A stretch of 11,397 nt of DNA from JBOHCT01 sp050699055 (GTDB taxonomy: Bacteria > Actinomycetota > Actinomycetes > Streptosporangiales > JBOHCT01), in NCBI GenBank assembly GCA_050699055.1, contig JBOHCT010000138.1, positions 1 through 11,397 on the forward strand, written 5' to 3'. Each line of letters begins with the position of its first letter. Positions within the stretch are counted from its first letter, which is position 1. The translations under genes and the position numbers were made by a program. Under the pieces are notes generated by a model, which did no database searches, was not told where the DNA came from, and saw nothing but the letters and a program-made list of their open reading frames with translations. Shown here piece after piece: positions 4,566 through 11,380 of the stretch.

Positions 4566-6158
4566 TCAGGGCAGGGCGTAGCCCCCGCGGAGCAGGCCGT
4601 AGGTCACCGCCTCCTCGAGGGCCTGCCAGGAGGCCGCGATGACGTTTTCCCCCACGCCGACGGTGCCCCACTCCGACTCGCCGTCGGTGGACTCGATGAG
4701 GACCCTGGTGGCCGCGCCCGTGCCGTGGCCGCCCGAGAGGATGCGCACCTTGTAGTCGACCAGTTCGAGCGAGGCCAGCTCGGGGTAGAGCCGCTCGAGC
4801 GCGGACCGCAGGGCGCGGTCGAGCGCGTTGACGGGACCGTTGCCCTCGCCCGTCGAGACGATCCGCTCCCCCTTGGCAGACAGCTTGACCGTCGCCTCGC
4901 TGGCCAGTTCCCCATCGGGCCTACGCTCCACGATGACCCGCCACGACTCCACGTCGAAGTGGCGCCGCCGCTCCCCCGCGACCTCATCACGCAGCAGCAG
5001 CTCGAACGAGGCGTCGGCGGCCTCGAACGTGTACCCGCGAGACTCCAGCTCCTTGACCCGTTCGACGACGCGGCCGACCGCGTCGCGCGCTCCTGAGACG
5101 TCGAGCCCGAGCTCGCGTCCCTTCAGCTCGACGCTCGCGCGACCCGCCATCTCCGAGACGACCGTCCGCGTGTCGGCGCCGACCGCCTCCGGCTCGACAT
5201 GCTGGTACAGCTCAGGCGCGACCTTCACCGCCGAAGCGTGCAGCCCGCCCTTGTGGGCGAACGCCGACTGCCCGACGTACGGCTGATGCGGGTCTGGGGG
5301 GATGTTGACGACCTCGGCCACGCCGTGGCTCACCCGGCCCAGCTCGACTAGCCTCCCGCTGGGGAGGACCCGCCGTCCCTTCTTCAGCTCCAGCGCCGCC
5401 ACGAGGCTGAACAGGTTCGCGTTGCCGCAGCGCTCGCCGTACCCGTTGGCCGTGCCCTGCACGTGCGTGACGCCCGCGTCGACGGCGGCGAGGCTGTTGG
5501 CGACGGCGCAGGCGGTGTCGTCGTGGCAGTGGATGCCTAGGCGCGCCCCTGTGGCGCCGTGGACCTCCTCGACCACGTCGGCGATCTGCGCGGGCAGCAT
5601 CCCGCCGTTGGTGTCGCACAGGACGACGACATCGGCGCCGGCCTCGGCAGCCGCCCGCACGACCTCGAGCGCGTACGCGCGGTTGCCGGCGTAACCGTCG
5701 AAGAAATGCTCCGCGTCAAGAAAAACTCGCAGACCCTCACCTCGGAGGTGGGCGACGGTGTCGCGGACCATCGCGAGGTTCTCGTCGAGGTCGGTCCGCA
5801 GCGCCTGGGTGACGTGCCGGTCATGGGCCTTCGCGACCAGGCACGCCACCCCTGCGCCGGAGTCGCGCAGATGAGCGACCATGGGGTCGTCGGCCGCTCG
5901 TACCCCGGGCCGGCGGGTCGCGCCGAACGCCGTGAGCTGCGCGTGATCCAGGTCGAGCTCGGTCCGCGCCCGCCTGAAGAACTCCGTGTCCTTGGGGTTG
6001 GCCCCGGGCCACCCGCCTTCGATGAACCCCACGCCGAGCGCGTCGAGATGGCGGGCGACCGTGAGCTTGTCGGCGACGGAGAGCGTCATCCCCTCGCGTT
6101 GCGCTCCGTCGCGGAGCGTCGTGTCGTAGACGTGGAAGGTGTCGGGTGGGGCTAGCAT
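4566..6158 (-). CDS. cimA: (R)-citramalate synthase
   Basis: Protein of 530 aa. It condenses pyruvate and acetyl-CoA to (R)-citramalate, the first step of the threonine-independent route to 2-oxobutyrate and isoleucine. The catalytic TIM barrel starts with VYDTTLRDGAQREGMTLSVA (10-29); R16 and D17 are the conserved pair, and H210 and H212 in GIHCHDD plus N246 in ERCGNAN complete the metal site. FIEGGWPGANPKD (45-57) and LDAEHFFDGY (147-156) are typical of this branch, distinguishing it from LeuA. The C-terminal 120 or so residues form the LeuA-type allosteric domain, with LSGGHGTGAATRV (474-486). I chose ATG 6158-6156 because AAGGAG lies 8 nt upstream; an in-frame TTG at 6197 would put the start inside the attenuator tail. 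The product feeds LeuCD and LeuB, and leuB lies about 4 kb away. Expression is probably controlled by the leader attenuator at 6196-6291. End-product feedback by isoleucine is family knowledge. Confidence 0.95.
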   Translation of the reverse strand: MLAPPDTFHVYDTTLRDGAQREGMTLSVADKLTVARHLDALGVGFIEGGWPGANPKDTEFFRRARTELDLDHAQLTAFGATRRPGVRAADDPMVAHLRDSGAGVACLVAKAHDRHVTQALRTDLDENLAMVRDTVAHLRGEGLRVFLDAEHFFDGYAGNRAYALEVVRAAAEAGADVVVLCDTNGGMLPAQIADVVEEVHGATGARLGIHCHDDTACAVANSLAAVDAGVTHVQGTANGYGERCGNANLFSLVAALELKKGRRVLPSGRLVELGRVSHGVAEVVNIPPDPHQPYVGQSAFAHKGGLHASAVKVAPELYQHVEPEAVGADTRTVVSEMAGRASVELKGRELGLDVSGARDAVGRVVERVKELESRGYTFEAADASFELLLRDEVAGERRRHFDVESWRVIVERRPDGELASEATVKLSAKGERIVSTGEGNGPVNALDRALRSALERLYPELASLELVDYKVRILSGGHGTGAATRVLIESTDGESEWGTVGVGENVIAASWQALEEAVTYGLLRGGYALP

Positions 6159-6195
6159 CCGGTTCGCTCCTTCTCTGTGTTGAAGAGTCTGTGCC

Positions 6196-6229
6196 AAAGA
6201 AAAAGACCCCTCGCGGACGCGAGAGGTCT
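6196..6229 (-). terminator. Intrinsic terminator (attenuator) in the cimA leader
   Basis: On the minus strand AGACCTCTCGCG (6229-6218) pairs with CGCGAGGGGTCT (6215-6204), with one G-U pair; the innermost pair probably opens to leave a four-base loop. It is followed by TTTTTCTTT (6204-6196). This is a textbook intrinsic terminator, rare in GC-rich actinomycete DNA. It lies between a short Leu-Ile-Ile peptide frame and the cimA ribosome binding site, with no other gene for it to terminate, so premature termination control of cimA is the best explanation. Confidence 0.85.
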
Positions 6230-6263
6230 GGGCGCACGGTCTCTGACGTTTAGACCGGCGCCC
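6230..6263 (-). promoter_or_regulatory. Hairpin overlapping the leader-peptide stop codon
   Basis: On the minus strand GGGCGC-CGGTCT (6263-6252) pairs with AGACCG-T-GCGCCC (6242-6230), giving 12 pairs with one bulged base and a 9-nt loop. The stem includes the last peptide codons and the first base of the TAA. It directly abuts the terminator stem, and the AGACC/GGTCT blocks in both hairpins can swap partners. It is therefore a candidate pause or competing hairpin of the attenuator. Which alternative fold wins during ribosome stalling was not computed. Confidence 0.6.
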
Positions 6264-6291
6264 CGCTGCTAATGATCAGCGTGCACTGCAC
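6250..6291 (-). CDS. cimA leader peptide with Leu-Ile-Ile control codons
   Basis: A 13-codon frame starts with GTG at 6291-6289 and ends with TAA at 6252-6250, encoding MQCTLIISSGAPV. Codons 5-7 are CTG ATC ATT (6279-6271), that is Leu-Ile-Ile. Isoleucine is the end product of the pathway cimA opens, and ATT is an uncommon Ile codon in DNA of this composition. The frame ends inside a hairpin and is followed 20 nt later by a strong intrinsic terminator. There is no Shine-Dalgarno sequence; a -10 box GATAGT lies 7 nt upstream, so the mRNA may be leaderless and start at the GTG. An in-frame GTG three codons earlier (6300-6298) would overlap that -10 box. Ribosome-mediated attenuation with short leader peptides has been described or predicted for ilvB-, leuA- and trp-type operons in actinobacteria; for cimA I infer it from this layout. 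Confidence 0.75.
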   Translation of the reverse strand: MQCTLIISSGAPV

Positions 6292-6298
6292 GATTCTC

Positions 6299-6328
6299 AC
6301 TATCGCACACTCGCCCACGTCCTGGCAC
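6299..6328 (-). promoter_or_regulatory. Probable promoter of the cimA leader
   Basis: On the minus strand GTGCCA (6328-6323, 4 of 6 matches to TTGACA) is separated by 18 bp from GATAGT (6304-6299, 4 of 6 matches to TATAAT). The -10 box ends 7 nt before the leader-peptide GTG, so the predicted transcript starts at or next to that codon. Confidence 0.5.
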
Positions 6329-6389
6329 CCCTGATCTCAAATTCCGGACGGGCGGGCACGAGGCGGTATGGCACAGTGAGATCGCTTCC

Positions 6390-6413
6390 AACCTTGCTCC
6401 GCGCTGCGGCGTC
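6390..6413 (+). promoter_or_regulatory. Possible ECF-type promoter of the sigma factor gene
   Basis: AACC (6390-6393) is followed after 16 bp by CGTC (6410-6413), the spacing and core bases of many actinobacterial ECF sigma promoters (GAACC-N15-17-CGTC). It ends 39 bp before the sigma-factor GTG. If real, the sigma factor would drive its own gene. The left flank (cc rather than g) weakens the match. Confidence 0.4.
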
Positions 6414-6452
6414 CTTCAGTCATGTAGGGGTTCGCGCCGACAAGGAGCCAGG

Positions 6453-6980
6453 GTGGCCGTACCCGAGACAAGCGCGGGGATTGGCGTGGTTCGTTCTCAG
6501 GACCCATCCAAGGACGCCGCGGCGTCAGAGCTGTTCAACGCCTTCTACCCACGCCTGGCCGGCTGGTGCAGGCGCCTCGTCGATGACACCGACACCGCGC
6601 ACGAGATCGCCGCCGAGGCGTTCGTCCGCCTCTGGTCCCGGTGGTCACGGGTCGACGACCCACGCGGCTTCCTCTACGTGACCGCCACGAACCTCGTACG
6701 CGACCACTGGCGCAAGGCCGAGCGAGAACGCCGCGCGTTCGGCAAAGTGTCCACGCTCGTACGTACCGAGCCGGACCGGCCCCCGCACGCGGACTTCGGC
6801 CTGCGGGCCCTCGTCATGTCGCTGCCCGACAGACTCCGCGGCCCCGTCGTGCTGCACTACTACGCGGACATGCCGATCCGTGACATCGCGCTCTTGCTAG
6901 ACCGCAAGGAGGGGACCGTCAAGAGCGATCTGCACAGCGCGAGGGCACGGCTGCGCGAGGCGTTGGAAGGTGCACAGTGA
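6453..6980 (+). CDS. ECF-type RNA polymerase sigma factor
   Basis: Protein of 175 aa from GTG 6453, with AAGGAG 5 nt upstream. It has the two-domain ECF layout. Region 2 spans about 25-92, including FNAFYPRLAGWCRRLV (28-43), the core-binding block AHEIAAEAFVRLW (49-61) and the -10 recognition and melting segment GFLYVTATNLVRDHWRK (72-88). Region 4 spans about 119-172, with SLPDRLRGPVVLHYYADM (123-140) and the helix-turn-helix IRDIALLLDRKEGTVKSDLH (142-161) that reads the -35 element. No extra C-terminal SnoaL-like domain is present. The stop codon overlaps the GTG of the next gene by 4 bp (GTGA), so the two are translationally coupled; the partner is a membrane protein with an outer domain, which makes it the likely regulator of this sigma factor. 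An ECF-like promoter at 6390-6413 suggests autoregulation. Target genes are unknown. Confidence 0.92.
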   Translation: MAVPETSAGIGVVRSQDPSKDAAASELFNAFYPRLAGWCRRLVDDTDTAHEIAAEAFVRLWSRWSRVDDPRGFLYVTATNLVRDHWRKAERERRAFGKVSTLVRTEPDRPPHADFGLRALVMSLPDRLRGPVVLHYYADMPIRDIALLLDRKEGTVKSDLHSARARLREALEGAQ

Positions 6981-8335
6981 AGGAACCAGGCGAAGACCTC
7001 GACCGGCTGCTCCGGCCTTCCGTCGACATGCTCCCGCCACCGCCGGGATCGTTCGATCACGTCAGGCGGGCGGCCCGTCGGCGCCGGTGGACCAAGGCGG
7101 TCGTGAGCGCCAGCGCCGCGGTGATCGTTTTCGCCGGCGTCCCCGGTGCGGTGTTCGGGCTGCGCGCGCAGCGGGGCCCCAATGTCGCCGCCCCGCCGCC
7201 CGTGACCCACAGCACGAGCTCCTCCGCCGCGGCATCCCCGCCTCCGAGTAGGACGCCCACCACGCCCCAGCACGCCACCCTTCCCCCCGCGGGCGCCCAC
7301 GGGGGGAGCACGGTGGGGCCGACACCGCGGCCCGGGAGCTCGGCCGGTCCGCCGGGCGGGCCGGTGCCGCGGGGCTTCGCGCCGGCGTCGGTGACGTTCG
7401 TCTCGCTGGGGCTCGGCTGGGCCATCGGCCAGGCGCCGTGCTCCAATCCCCACTGCACCTCGGTGGTGCGGACGAAGGACTACGGGCGCAGCTGGGTCGG
7501 CATCCCCGCGCCGCGTACCGACGGCGGTAACAAGCCGCGCGACGTGTCGAACATCCGGTTCGCCGACCCGGGTGACGGCTGGGCGTACGGGCCTGGGCTG
7601 TGGTCGACCCACGACGGCGGTGCGTCCGGATGGCACGAGGTCGGCGCCCCCGGCGGCGGCCGGGTGCTCGCTCTGGCCGCCGCCGGGGGCCGTGTGGTGG
7701 CGGTCGTGTCCACCTGCGGGTCGCAGCAGGGTTGCGCCGGCTTCCAGGTGTACGGGACCCCCGCCGACACCGACCAGTGGCGGCCGCTTCCGGGCGCGAA
7801 GGGCGACGCGGCCAACCTCTCGCTCACGATCCGTGGCGGCCGCGCCTACGTCGCTGGCGGGCCTCGGGGCCAGTCGGCCGTGTGGAGCGGGCCGGTGGAC
7901 GGCAGCGCCACGTGGACCCGCCGCGACGCTCCCTGCACCGGCGAGGCCGTCACCGCCGGGATCGGCTCCGCCAGCTCCGGCGATCTCGTACTCGTCTGCG
8001 CCGGGCGGCCGGACGCCGGCGGCCAGCCCAAGACCGTCTACCTCTCCGATGACGCCGGAGCGAGCTGGCGCCGCGTCGGGGAGGCGCCCTCCGGAGGCCT
8101 GCTGACCTCGATCGCCCTGACACCGGAGCAGATGTTCTTCGCGACCAACCACGGACTGTTGATCTCGAGCGATCACGGCCGCACCTGGCGGCGGGATCTG
8201 GCCGGCCACAGCTACGCCTACGTCGGCTTCACCAGTAGCCGTCAAGGGGTGCTGGTGCCGGAGGACGCGGGCGCTGGAAAGCTCCTGTTCACCCGCGACG
8301 GCGGGCACACCTGGTCGCCGTCGCGATTCCCGTAA
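6977..8335 (+). CDS. Membrane-anchored Asp-box (BNR-like) protein, candidate sensor/anti-sigma partner
   Basis: Protein of 452 aa from GTG 6977, coupled to the sigma factor gene. Residues 1-38 are cytoplasmic, with PPGSFDHVRRAARRRRW (22-38), a basic juxtamembrane motif common in sigma-linked actinomycete membrane proteins. One transmembrane helix lies at about 41-62. Residues 68-132 form a Pro/Ser/Thr/Gly-rich stalk. From about 135 to the end is an extracytoplasmic domain with Asp-box repeats S/T-x-D-x-G-x-S/T-W: TKDYGRSW (166-173), a looser THDGGASGW (211-219), SDDAGASW (357-364), SSDHGRTW (397-404) and TRDGGHTW (439-446). These suggest a beta-propeller related to sialidase/YCF48-type folds. 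Six cysteines (155, 160, 247, 253, 320, 341) could form disulphides. I see no classical zinc anti-sigma (HxxxCxxC) motif in the short tail, and no sialidase RIP motif, so enzymatic activity is doubtful. Function inferred: sensing at the cell surface and control of the sigma factor. It ends 5 bp from the convergent pentapeptide gene. Confidence 0.75.
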   Translation: MKEPGEDLDRLLRPSVDMLPPPPGSFDHVRRAARRRRWTKAVVSASAAVIVFAGVPGAVFGLRAQRGPNVAAPPPVTHSTSSSAAASPPPSRTPTTPQHATLPPAGAHGGSTVGPTPRPGSSAGPPGGPVPRGFAPASVTFVSLGLGWAIGQAPCSNPHCTSVVRTKDYGRSWVGIPAPRTDGGNKPRDVSNIRFADPGDGWAYGPGLWSTHDGGASGWHEVGAPGGGRVLALAAAGGRVVAVVSTCGSQQGCAGFQVYGTPADTDQWRPLPGAKGDAANLSLTIRGGRAYVAGGPRGQSAVWSGPVDGSATWTRRDAPCTGEAVTAGIGSASSGDLVLVCAGRPDAGGQPKTVYLSDDAGASWRRVGEAPSGGLLTSIALTPEQMFFATNHGLLISSDHGRTWRRDLAGHSYAYVGFTSSRQGVLVPEDAGAGKLLFTRDGGHTWSPSRFP

Positions 8336-8340
8336 GCCGG

Positions 8341-9015
8341 TCAGGCGGCGCGGCGGCTGAGCGTGACGTGCGCGGCCCTCCTGTCGCGAAACCAGGCCAG
8401 CAGCTCCTCGCCGTCGAGCAGCTCCGGCTCGTCGGTCTTGGACACGTCGACCGGACCGAGGACCGAGCCACGGGCGTCCGCGAGCAGACAGTCGGCCAGA
8501 CGCGCGCGACCGAGTGAGGTACCGCTGAACCGGACGCCCTGCAGCCGCGCCCCACGGAGGTCCGAGCCCGCGAACGCGGCGCCGTCGAGCTCCGCTCCGA
8601 TCAGGTCGGCCTCCCGAAGGTCGGCGTCATAGATCTCCGCCCGACTCAGGCGTGCCCACGCCAGGACCGCCCCGCGCCCGCGGCAGTACGACAGGTCCGC
8701 CTTCACGAGCACGCAGCCGGTGAGGTCGGCGTGCTCCAGCGACGCGCCACTCAAGGCGACGCCGGACAGGTTGGCGCCGAGCATGCGGACCTTGTCGAGG
8801 ACGGCACCGTTGAAGGCCGCTCGGGAGAAATCGAAGCCGCAGAGGTGAGCCCCGCGCAGATCCAGGTCGGCCCCCCAGAAGATGACGTCGAGGCTTCGCA
8901 TCCGTTCCTGCCGGAACTGGGTGAGGCGCTGCCGCGCCCGTTGGTCGAACGGCCACGAGGTCACCTCGAGGCGCGGCGCCCACGACTGCTCCGCAGGGCG
9001 TGTACGAGGGGACAT
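8341..9015 (-). CDS. Pentapeptide-repeat protein
   Basis: Protein of 224 aa when started at ATG 9015-9013, which follows a strong purine tract (GGGAGGGGAGG, 3 nt upstream). An in-frame ATG at 9072 and a longer frame to 9192 are possible but have weaker signals. Residues about 46-180 are tandem A(D/N)LxG-type pentapeptides, such as ADLDLRGAHL (49-58), ANLSGVALSG (81-90), ADLREADLIGAELDGAAF (131-148) and SDLRGARLQG (151-160), predicting a right-handed quadrilateral beta-helix of about 27 repeats (roughly 6-7 coils). An N-terminal segment of 45 residues (SWPFDQRARQRLTQFRQERM) and an acidic C-terminal helix (PELLDGEELLAWFRDRR) flank the helix. No signal peptide. Some family members (MfpA, Qnr) mimic DNA and protect gyrase from quinolones; this protein has no feature that assigns it that role. 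It is transcribed on the same strand as ilvE with 151 bp between them. Confidence 0.88.
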   Translation of the reverse strand: MSPRTRPAEQSWAPRLEVTSWPFDQRARQRLTQFRQERMRSLDVIFWGADLDLRGAHLCGFDFSRAAFNGAVLDKVRMLGANLSGVALSGASLEHADLTGCVLVKADLSYCRGRGAVLAWARLSRAEIYDADLREADLIGAELDGAAFAGSDLRGARLQGVRFSGTSLGRARLADCLLADARGSVLGPVDVSKTDEPELLDGEELLAWFRDRRAAHVTLSRRAA

Positions 9016-9091
9016 CGGCCTCCCCTCCCTTCTCCGCACGCGCCGAGCGCGGCCGAGACGACGAGTCCCCATGATCAATCTTCCGTCCGCA

Positions 9092-9112
9092 TACCCACTG
9101 ACACAATGGGTA
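9092..9112. promoter_or_regulatory. Candidate operator palindrome upstream of the pentapeptide gene
   Basis: TACCCAnTG (9092-9100) and CAnTGGGTA (9104-9112) are inverted arms of a 21-bp near-palindrome centred at 9102, with 8 of 9 arm positions matching. It lies 77 bp before the chosen start of the pentapeptide gene and 55 bp past the ilvE stop. The shape fits a dimeric helix-turn-helix repressor site; the protein is unknown. Confidence 0.4.
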
Positions 9113-9166
9113 ATCGACATGGATCTGCCGATCGATCCGCTGGAGGGTCGTCCGAGGTCGAAGCGG

Positions 9167-10276
9167 TCAGCAGACCGTGCGCATCCAGCCACGGATATCG
9201 GGCGTGCGGCCGTGCTGGATGTCTAGCAGCGTGCTGCGCAGCCCCATCGTGATCGGCCCGGGCTCACCGTCGCCGACAAGGAAGGTATCCCGAGCTGAGG
9301 TGACGCGGCCCACCGGCGTGATCACCGCGGCGGTGCCGCAGGCGAAGGCCTCTGTCATCCGGCCGGTCTCGAGGTCCCGCCGCCACTCGTCGGTGCTGAC
9401 GCGCCGCTCCTCGATCTTGTACCCGAGCTCCCGGCCGAGCGTCAGCAGCGAGTCGCGCGTCACACCGGGCAGGAGGGTGCCCGTGAGCTCGGGCGTGACG
9501 AGCGTGACCTCGTCGTCGGCGGTGCCGTAGACGAAGAAGACGTTCATGCCGCCCATCTCCTCCACGTATCGGCGCTCGACCGCGTCGAGCCACACCACCT
9601 GATCGCAGCCCTGCTCGATCGCCTGTTGTTGGGCGATCAGGCTCGCGGCGTAGTTGCCCCCGCACTTGGCCTCCCCGGTGCCTCCGGGGGCCGCGCGGAC
9701 GTACTCCTCGGACAACCACACGCTCACGGGTTTCATCCCACGCGTGAAGTACGCGCCGGAGGGTGAGGCGAGCAGGATGAACACGAACTCCGACGACGGC
9801 CGCACCCCGAGCCCCACCTCGGTCGCGAACATGAACGGCCGCACGTAGAGGCTCTGGTCGACCTCCGTCGGCACCCACTCGCGGTCGGTACCGATCAGCA
9901 GGTCGGCCGCCTCGACGAACACCCGCTCCGGCAGCTCCGGCATGGCCAGGCGCGCGGCCGAGCGCTGGAACCGCTGGGCGTTGGCCTCCGGTCGAAACGT
10001 CTTCACGCCGCCGTCGGCCTGATGGTAGGCCTTGAAGCCCTCGAAGATCGACTGCGCGTAGTGCAGGACCATCGTGGCGGGGTCGAGCTGGATCGGGGCG
10101 TACGGTGCGAGCCTGGCGTCATGCCAGCCCTCGCCCTTCGACCACCGGATCGTCACCATATGGTCGGTGAACACCCGACCGAAGCCCGGGTCCGCGAGCA
10201 GCTCCGCCCGCCGCGCGGCGGGGGTCGGCCGCTCGGACCTGTGGATCTCGAATGTCAGCCCAGCCTCGCTCGTCAT
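9167..10276 (-). CDS. ilvE: Branched-chain amino acid aminotransferase
   Basis: Protein of 369 aa from ATG 10276-10274, with AAGGATCGGGAG just upstream. It is a PLP enzyme that transfers the amino group between glutamate and the 2-oxo acids of leucine, isoleucine and valine. Fold-type IV aminotransferase signatures of the long (eukaryote/actinomycete-like) branch are visible: MVTIRWSKGEGWHDA (40-54), LHYAQSIFEGFKAY (71-84), FRPEANAQRF (94-103), LYVRPFMFATE (143-153), GEAKCGGNYAASLIAQ (201-216) with the PLP-binding lysine probably K204, DAVERRYVEEMGGMNVFF (231-248) and GTLLPGVTRDSLL. It lies 48 bp downstream of leuB on the same strand with no terminator seen, so the two are probably one transcript. 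Together with cimA it covers first, third and last steps of branched-chain amino acid synthesis. Confidence 0.96.
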   Translation of the reverse strand: MTSEAGLTFEIHRSERPTPAARRAELLADPGFGRVFTDHMVTIRWSKGEGWHDARLAPYAPIQLDPATMVLHYAQSIFEGFKAYHQADGGVKTFRPEANAQRFQRSAARLAMPELPERVFVEAADLLIGTDREWVPTEVDQSLYVRPFMFATEVGLGVRPSSEFVFILLASPSGAYFTRGMKPVSVWLSEEYVRAAPGGTGEAKCGGNYAASLIAQQQAIEQGCDQVVWLDAVERRYVEEMGGMNVFFVYGTADDEVTLVTPELTGTLLPGVTRDSLLTLGRELGYKIEERRVSTDEWRRDLETGRMTEAFACGTAAVITPVGRVTSARDTFLVGDGEPGPITMGLRSTLLDIQHGRTPDIRGWMRTVC

Positions 10277-10324
10277 CTCCCGATCCTTACGCCCTCGATG
10301 GTCCGCTCGGTCCCAGATCGTCGT

Positions 10325-11374
10325 TCATCCGCCCAGGCGCCGCACGATGGCGTCACCCACCTGTCCCGTCGACCGTACGGCCGAGCGTTCGCGCAGGTCG
10401 GCGACCACTGCCCCCTCGACCGCCGCGGCGGCATCGACGAGCTCGAGATGGTCGAGCAGCATGGCCACGGAGAGAATCGTCGCGGTGGGGTCGGCCCTCC
10501 CCTGGCCCTCGATGTCCGGGGCGCTGCCGTGGACCGGCTCGAACATGCTGGGCGCCCGACGGCTGGGGTTGATGTTGCCGCTCGCCGCGAGCCCGATGCC
10601 GCCGGCGACGGCCGCGCCGAGGTCGGTGAGGATGTCGCCGAACAGGTTGTCGGTGACGACGACGTCGAACCTGCGCGGGTCGGTGACGAGATACATCGCG
10701 GCCGCGTCGACGTGACAGTAGTCGAGGCTCACGTCAGGGAAATCGCGGGCCACAGCGTCGGTCGTTCGCGTCCACAGGTCGCCGGCGTAGGCCAGGACGT
10801 TCGTCTTGTGCACGAGAGTGAGGCTCTTGCGGGGACGTGCCGCCGCGAGCTGGAAGGCGTAGCGGACAACCCGCTCGACGCCGTACGCGGTGTTGAGGCT
10901 CTCCTGGGTGGCGACCTCGGCCGGGGTGTTCTTGCGCAGCACCCCCCCGGCACCCGCGTACGGGCCCTCCGTGCCCTCGCGGACGACGAGGATGTCGACG
11001 TCTTCCGGCGCGACGCCGGAGAGCGGGGTGGACACGCCAGGATAGAGCCGGACCGGGCGGAGGTTGACGTGGTGGTCGAGCTCGAAGCGGAGGCGCAACA
11101 GCAAGCCTCGCTCCAACACGCCGGGCGGCACCGACGGGTCGCCGACAGCCCCCAGGAGAATCGCGTCATGGCCGCGGATCTCGTCGAGCACGCTGTCGGG
11201 AAGGGCCTCGCCCGTGGCACGCCAGCGCCGCGCGCCGAGGTCGTAATGGGTGGTGTCGAGCTTCAGGTCGTACCGATGGGCGACGCCCTCGAGTACCTTG
11301 AGGCCTTCGGCGACGACCTCGTGGCCGATACCGTCCCCCGGCACGACGGCCAGACGGATGCTGCGAGTTGCCAT
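10325..11374 (-). CDS. leuB: 3-isopropylmalate dehydrogenase
   Basis: Protein of 349 aa, full length, from ATG 11374-11372. It oxidises and decarboxylates 3-isopropylmalate with NAD to give 2-oxoisocaproate (leucine synthesis), and in the citramalate route also converts 3-methylmalate to 2-oxobutyrate for isoleucine. Family motifs: VVPGDGIGHEV (10-20), LLGAVGDPSVPPG (73-85), the arginine-rich substrate loop LLLRLRFELDHHVNLRP (91-107), VVREGTEGPYAG (130-141), catalytic K190 in VHKTNVL, D223 in HVDAAAM, D247 and D251 in GDILTDLG (metal site), and the NAD-binding EPVHGSAPDIEGQGRADP (279-296). It is the first gene of a probable leuB-ilvE operon. No Shine-Dalgarno sequence precedes the ATG; TAAGCT lies 6 nt upstream and could be a -10 box for a leaderless mRNA. 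Confidence 0.97.
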   Translation of the reverse strand: MATRSIRLAVVPGDGIGHEVVAEGLKVLEGVAHRYDLKLDTTHYDLGARRWRATGEALPDSVLDEIRGHDAILLGAVGDPSVPPGVLERGLLLRLRFELDHHVNLRPVRLYPGVSTPLSGVAPEDVDILVVREGTEGPYAGAGGVLRKNTPAEVATQESLNTAYGVERVVRYAFQLAAARPRKSLTLVHKTNVLAYAGDLWTRTTDAVARDFPDVSLDYCHVDAAAMYLVTDPRRFDVVVTDNLFGDILTDLGAAVAGGIGLAASGNINPSRRAPSMFEPVHGSAPDIEGQGRADPTATILSVAMLLDHLELVDAAAAVEGAVVADLRERSAVRSTGQVGDAIVRRLGG

Positions 11375-11380
11375 GCCGGC

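Noticed and set aside
6159..6197. Extended cimA start at TTG 6197
   Set aside because: Adds 13 residues unlike the family and falls at the terminator tail, while ATG 6158 has AAGGAG at good spacing.
6196..6300. T-box riboswitch in the cimA leader
   Set aside because: No T-box antiterminator sequence (UGGNACC) or long stem I is visible; the short peptide frame with Ile codons explains the layout better.
6860..8308. Minus-strand open frame of 482 codons
   Set aside because: Antisense to the sigma-linked membrane protein; its translation is low-complexity Gly/Ala/Arg/Pro, with no ribosome binding site or family motif.
8341..9015. Quinolone-resistance protein (Qnr/MfpA) call for the pentapeptide gene
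   Set aside because: The repeat pattern alone does not define gyrase binding, and the flanking segments do not let me place it in that subfamily.
9016..9192. Longer N-terminus for the pentapeptide protein
   Set aside because: The extra residues would overlap the ilvE 3' end and the palindrome at 9092-9112; ATG 9015 has a far better Shine-Dalgarno.
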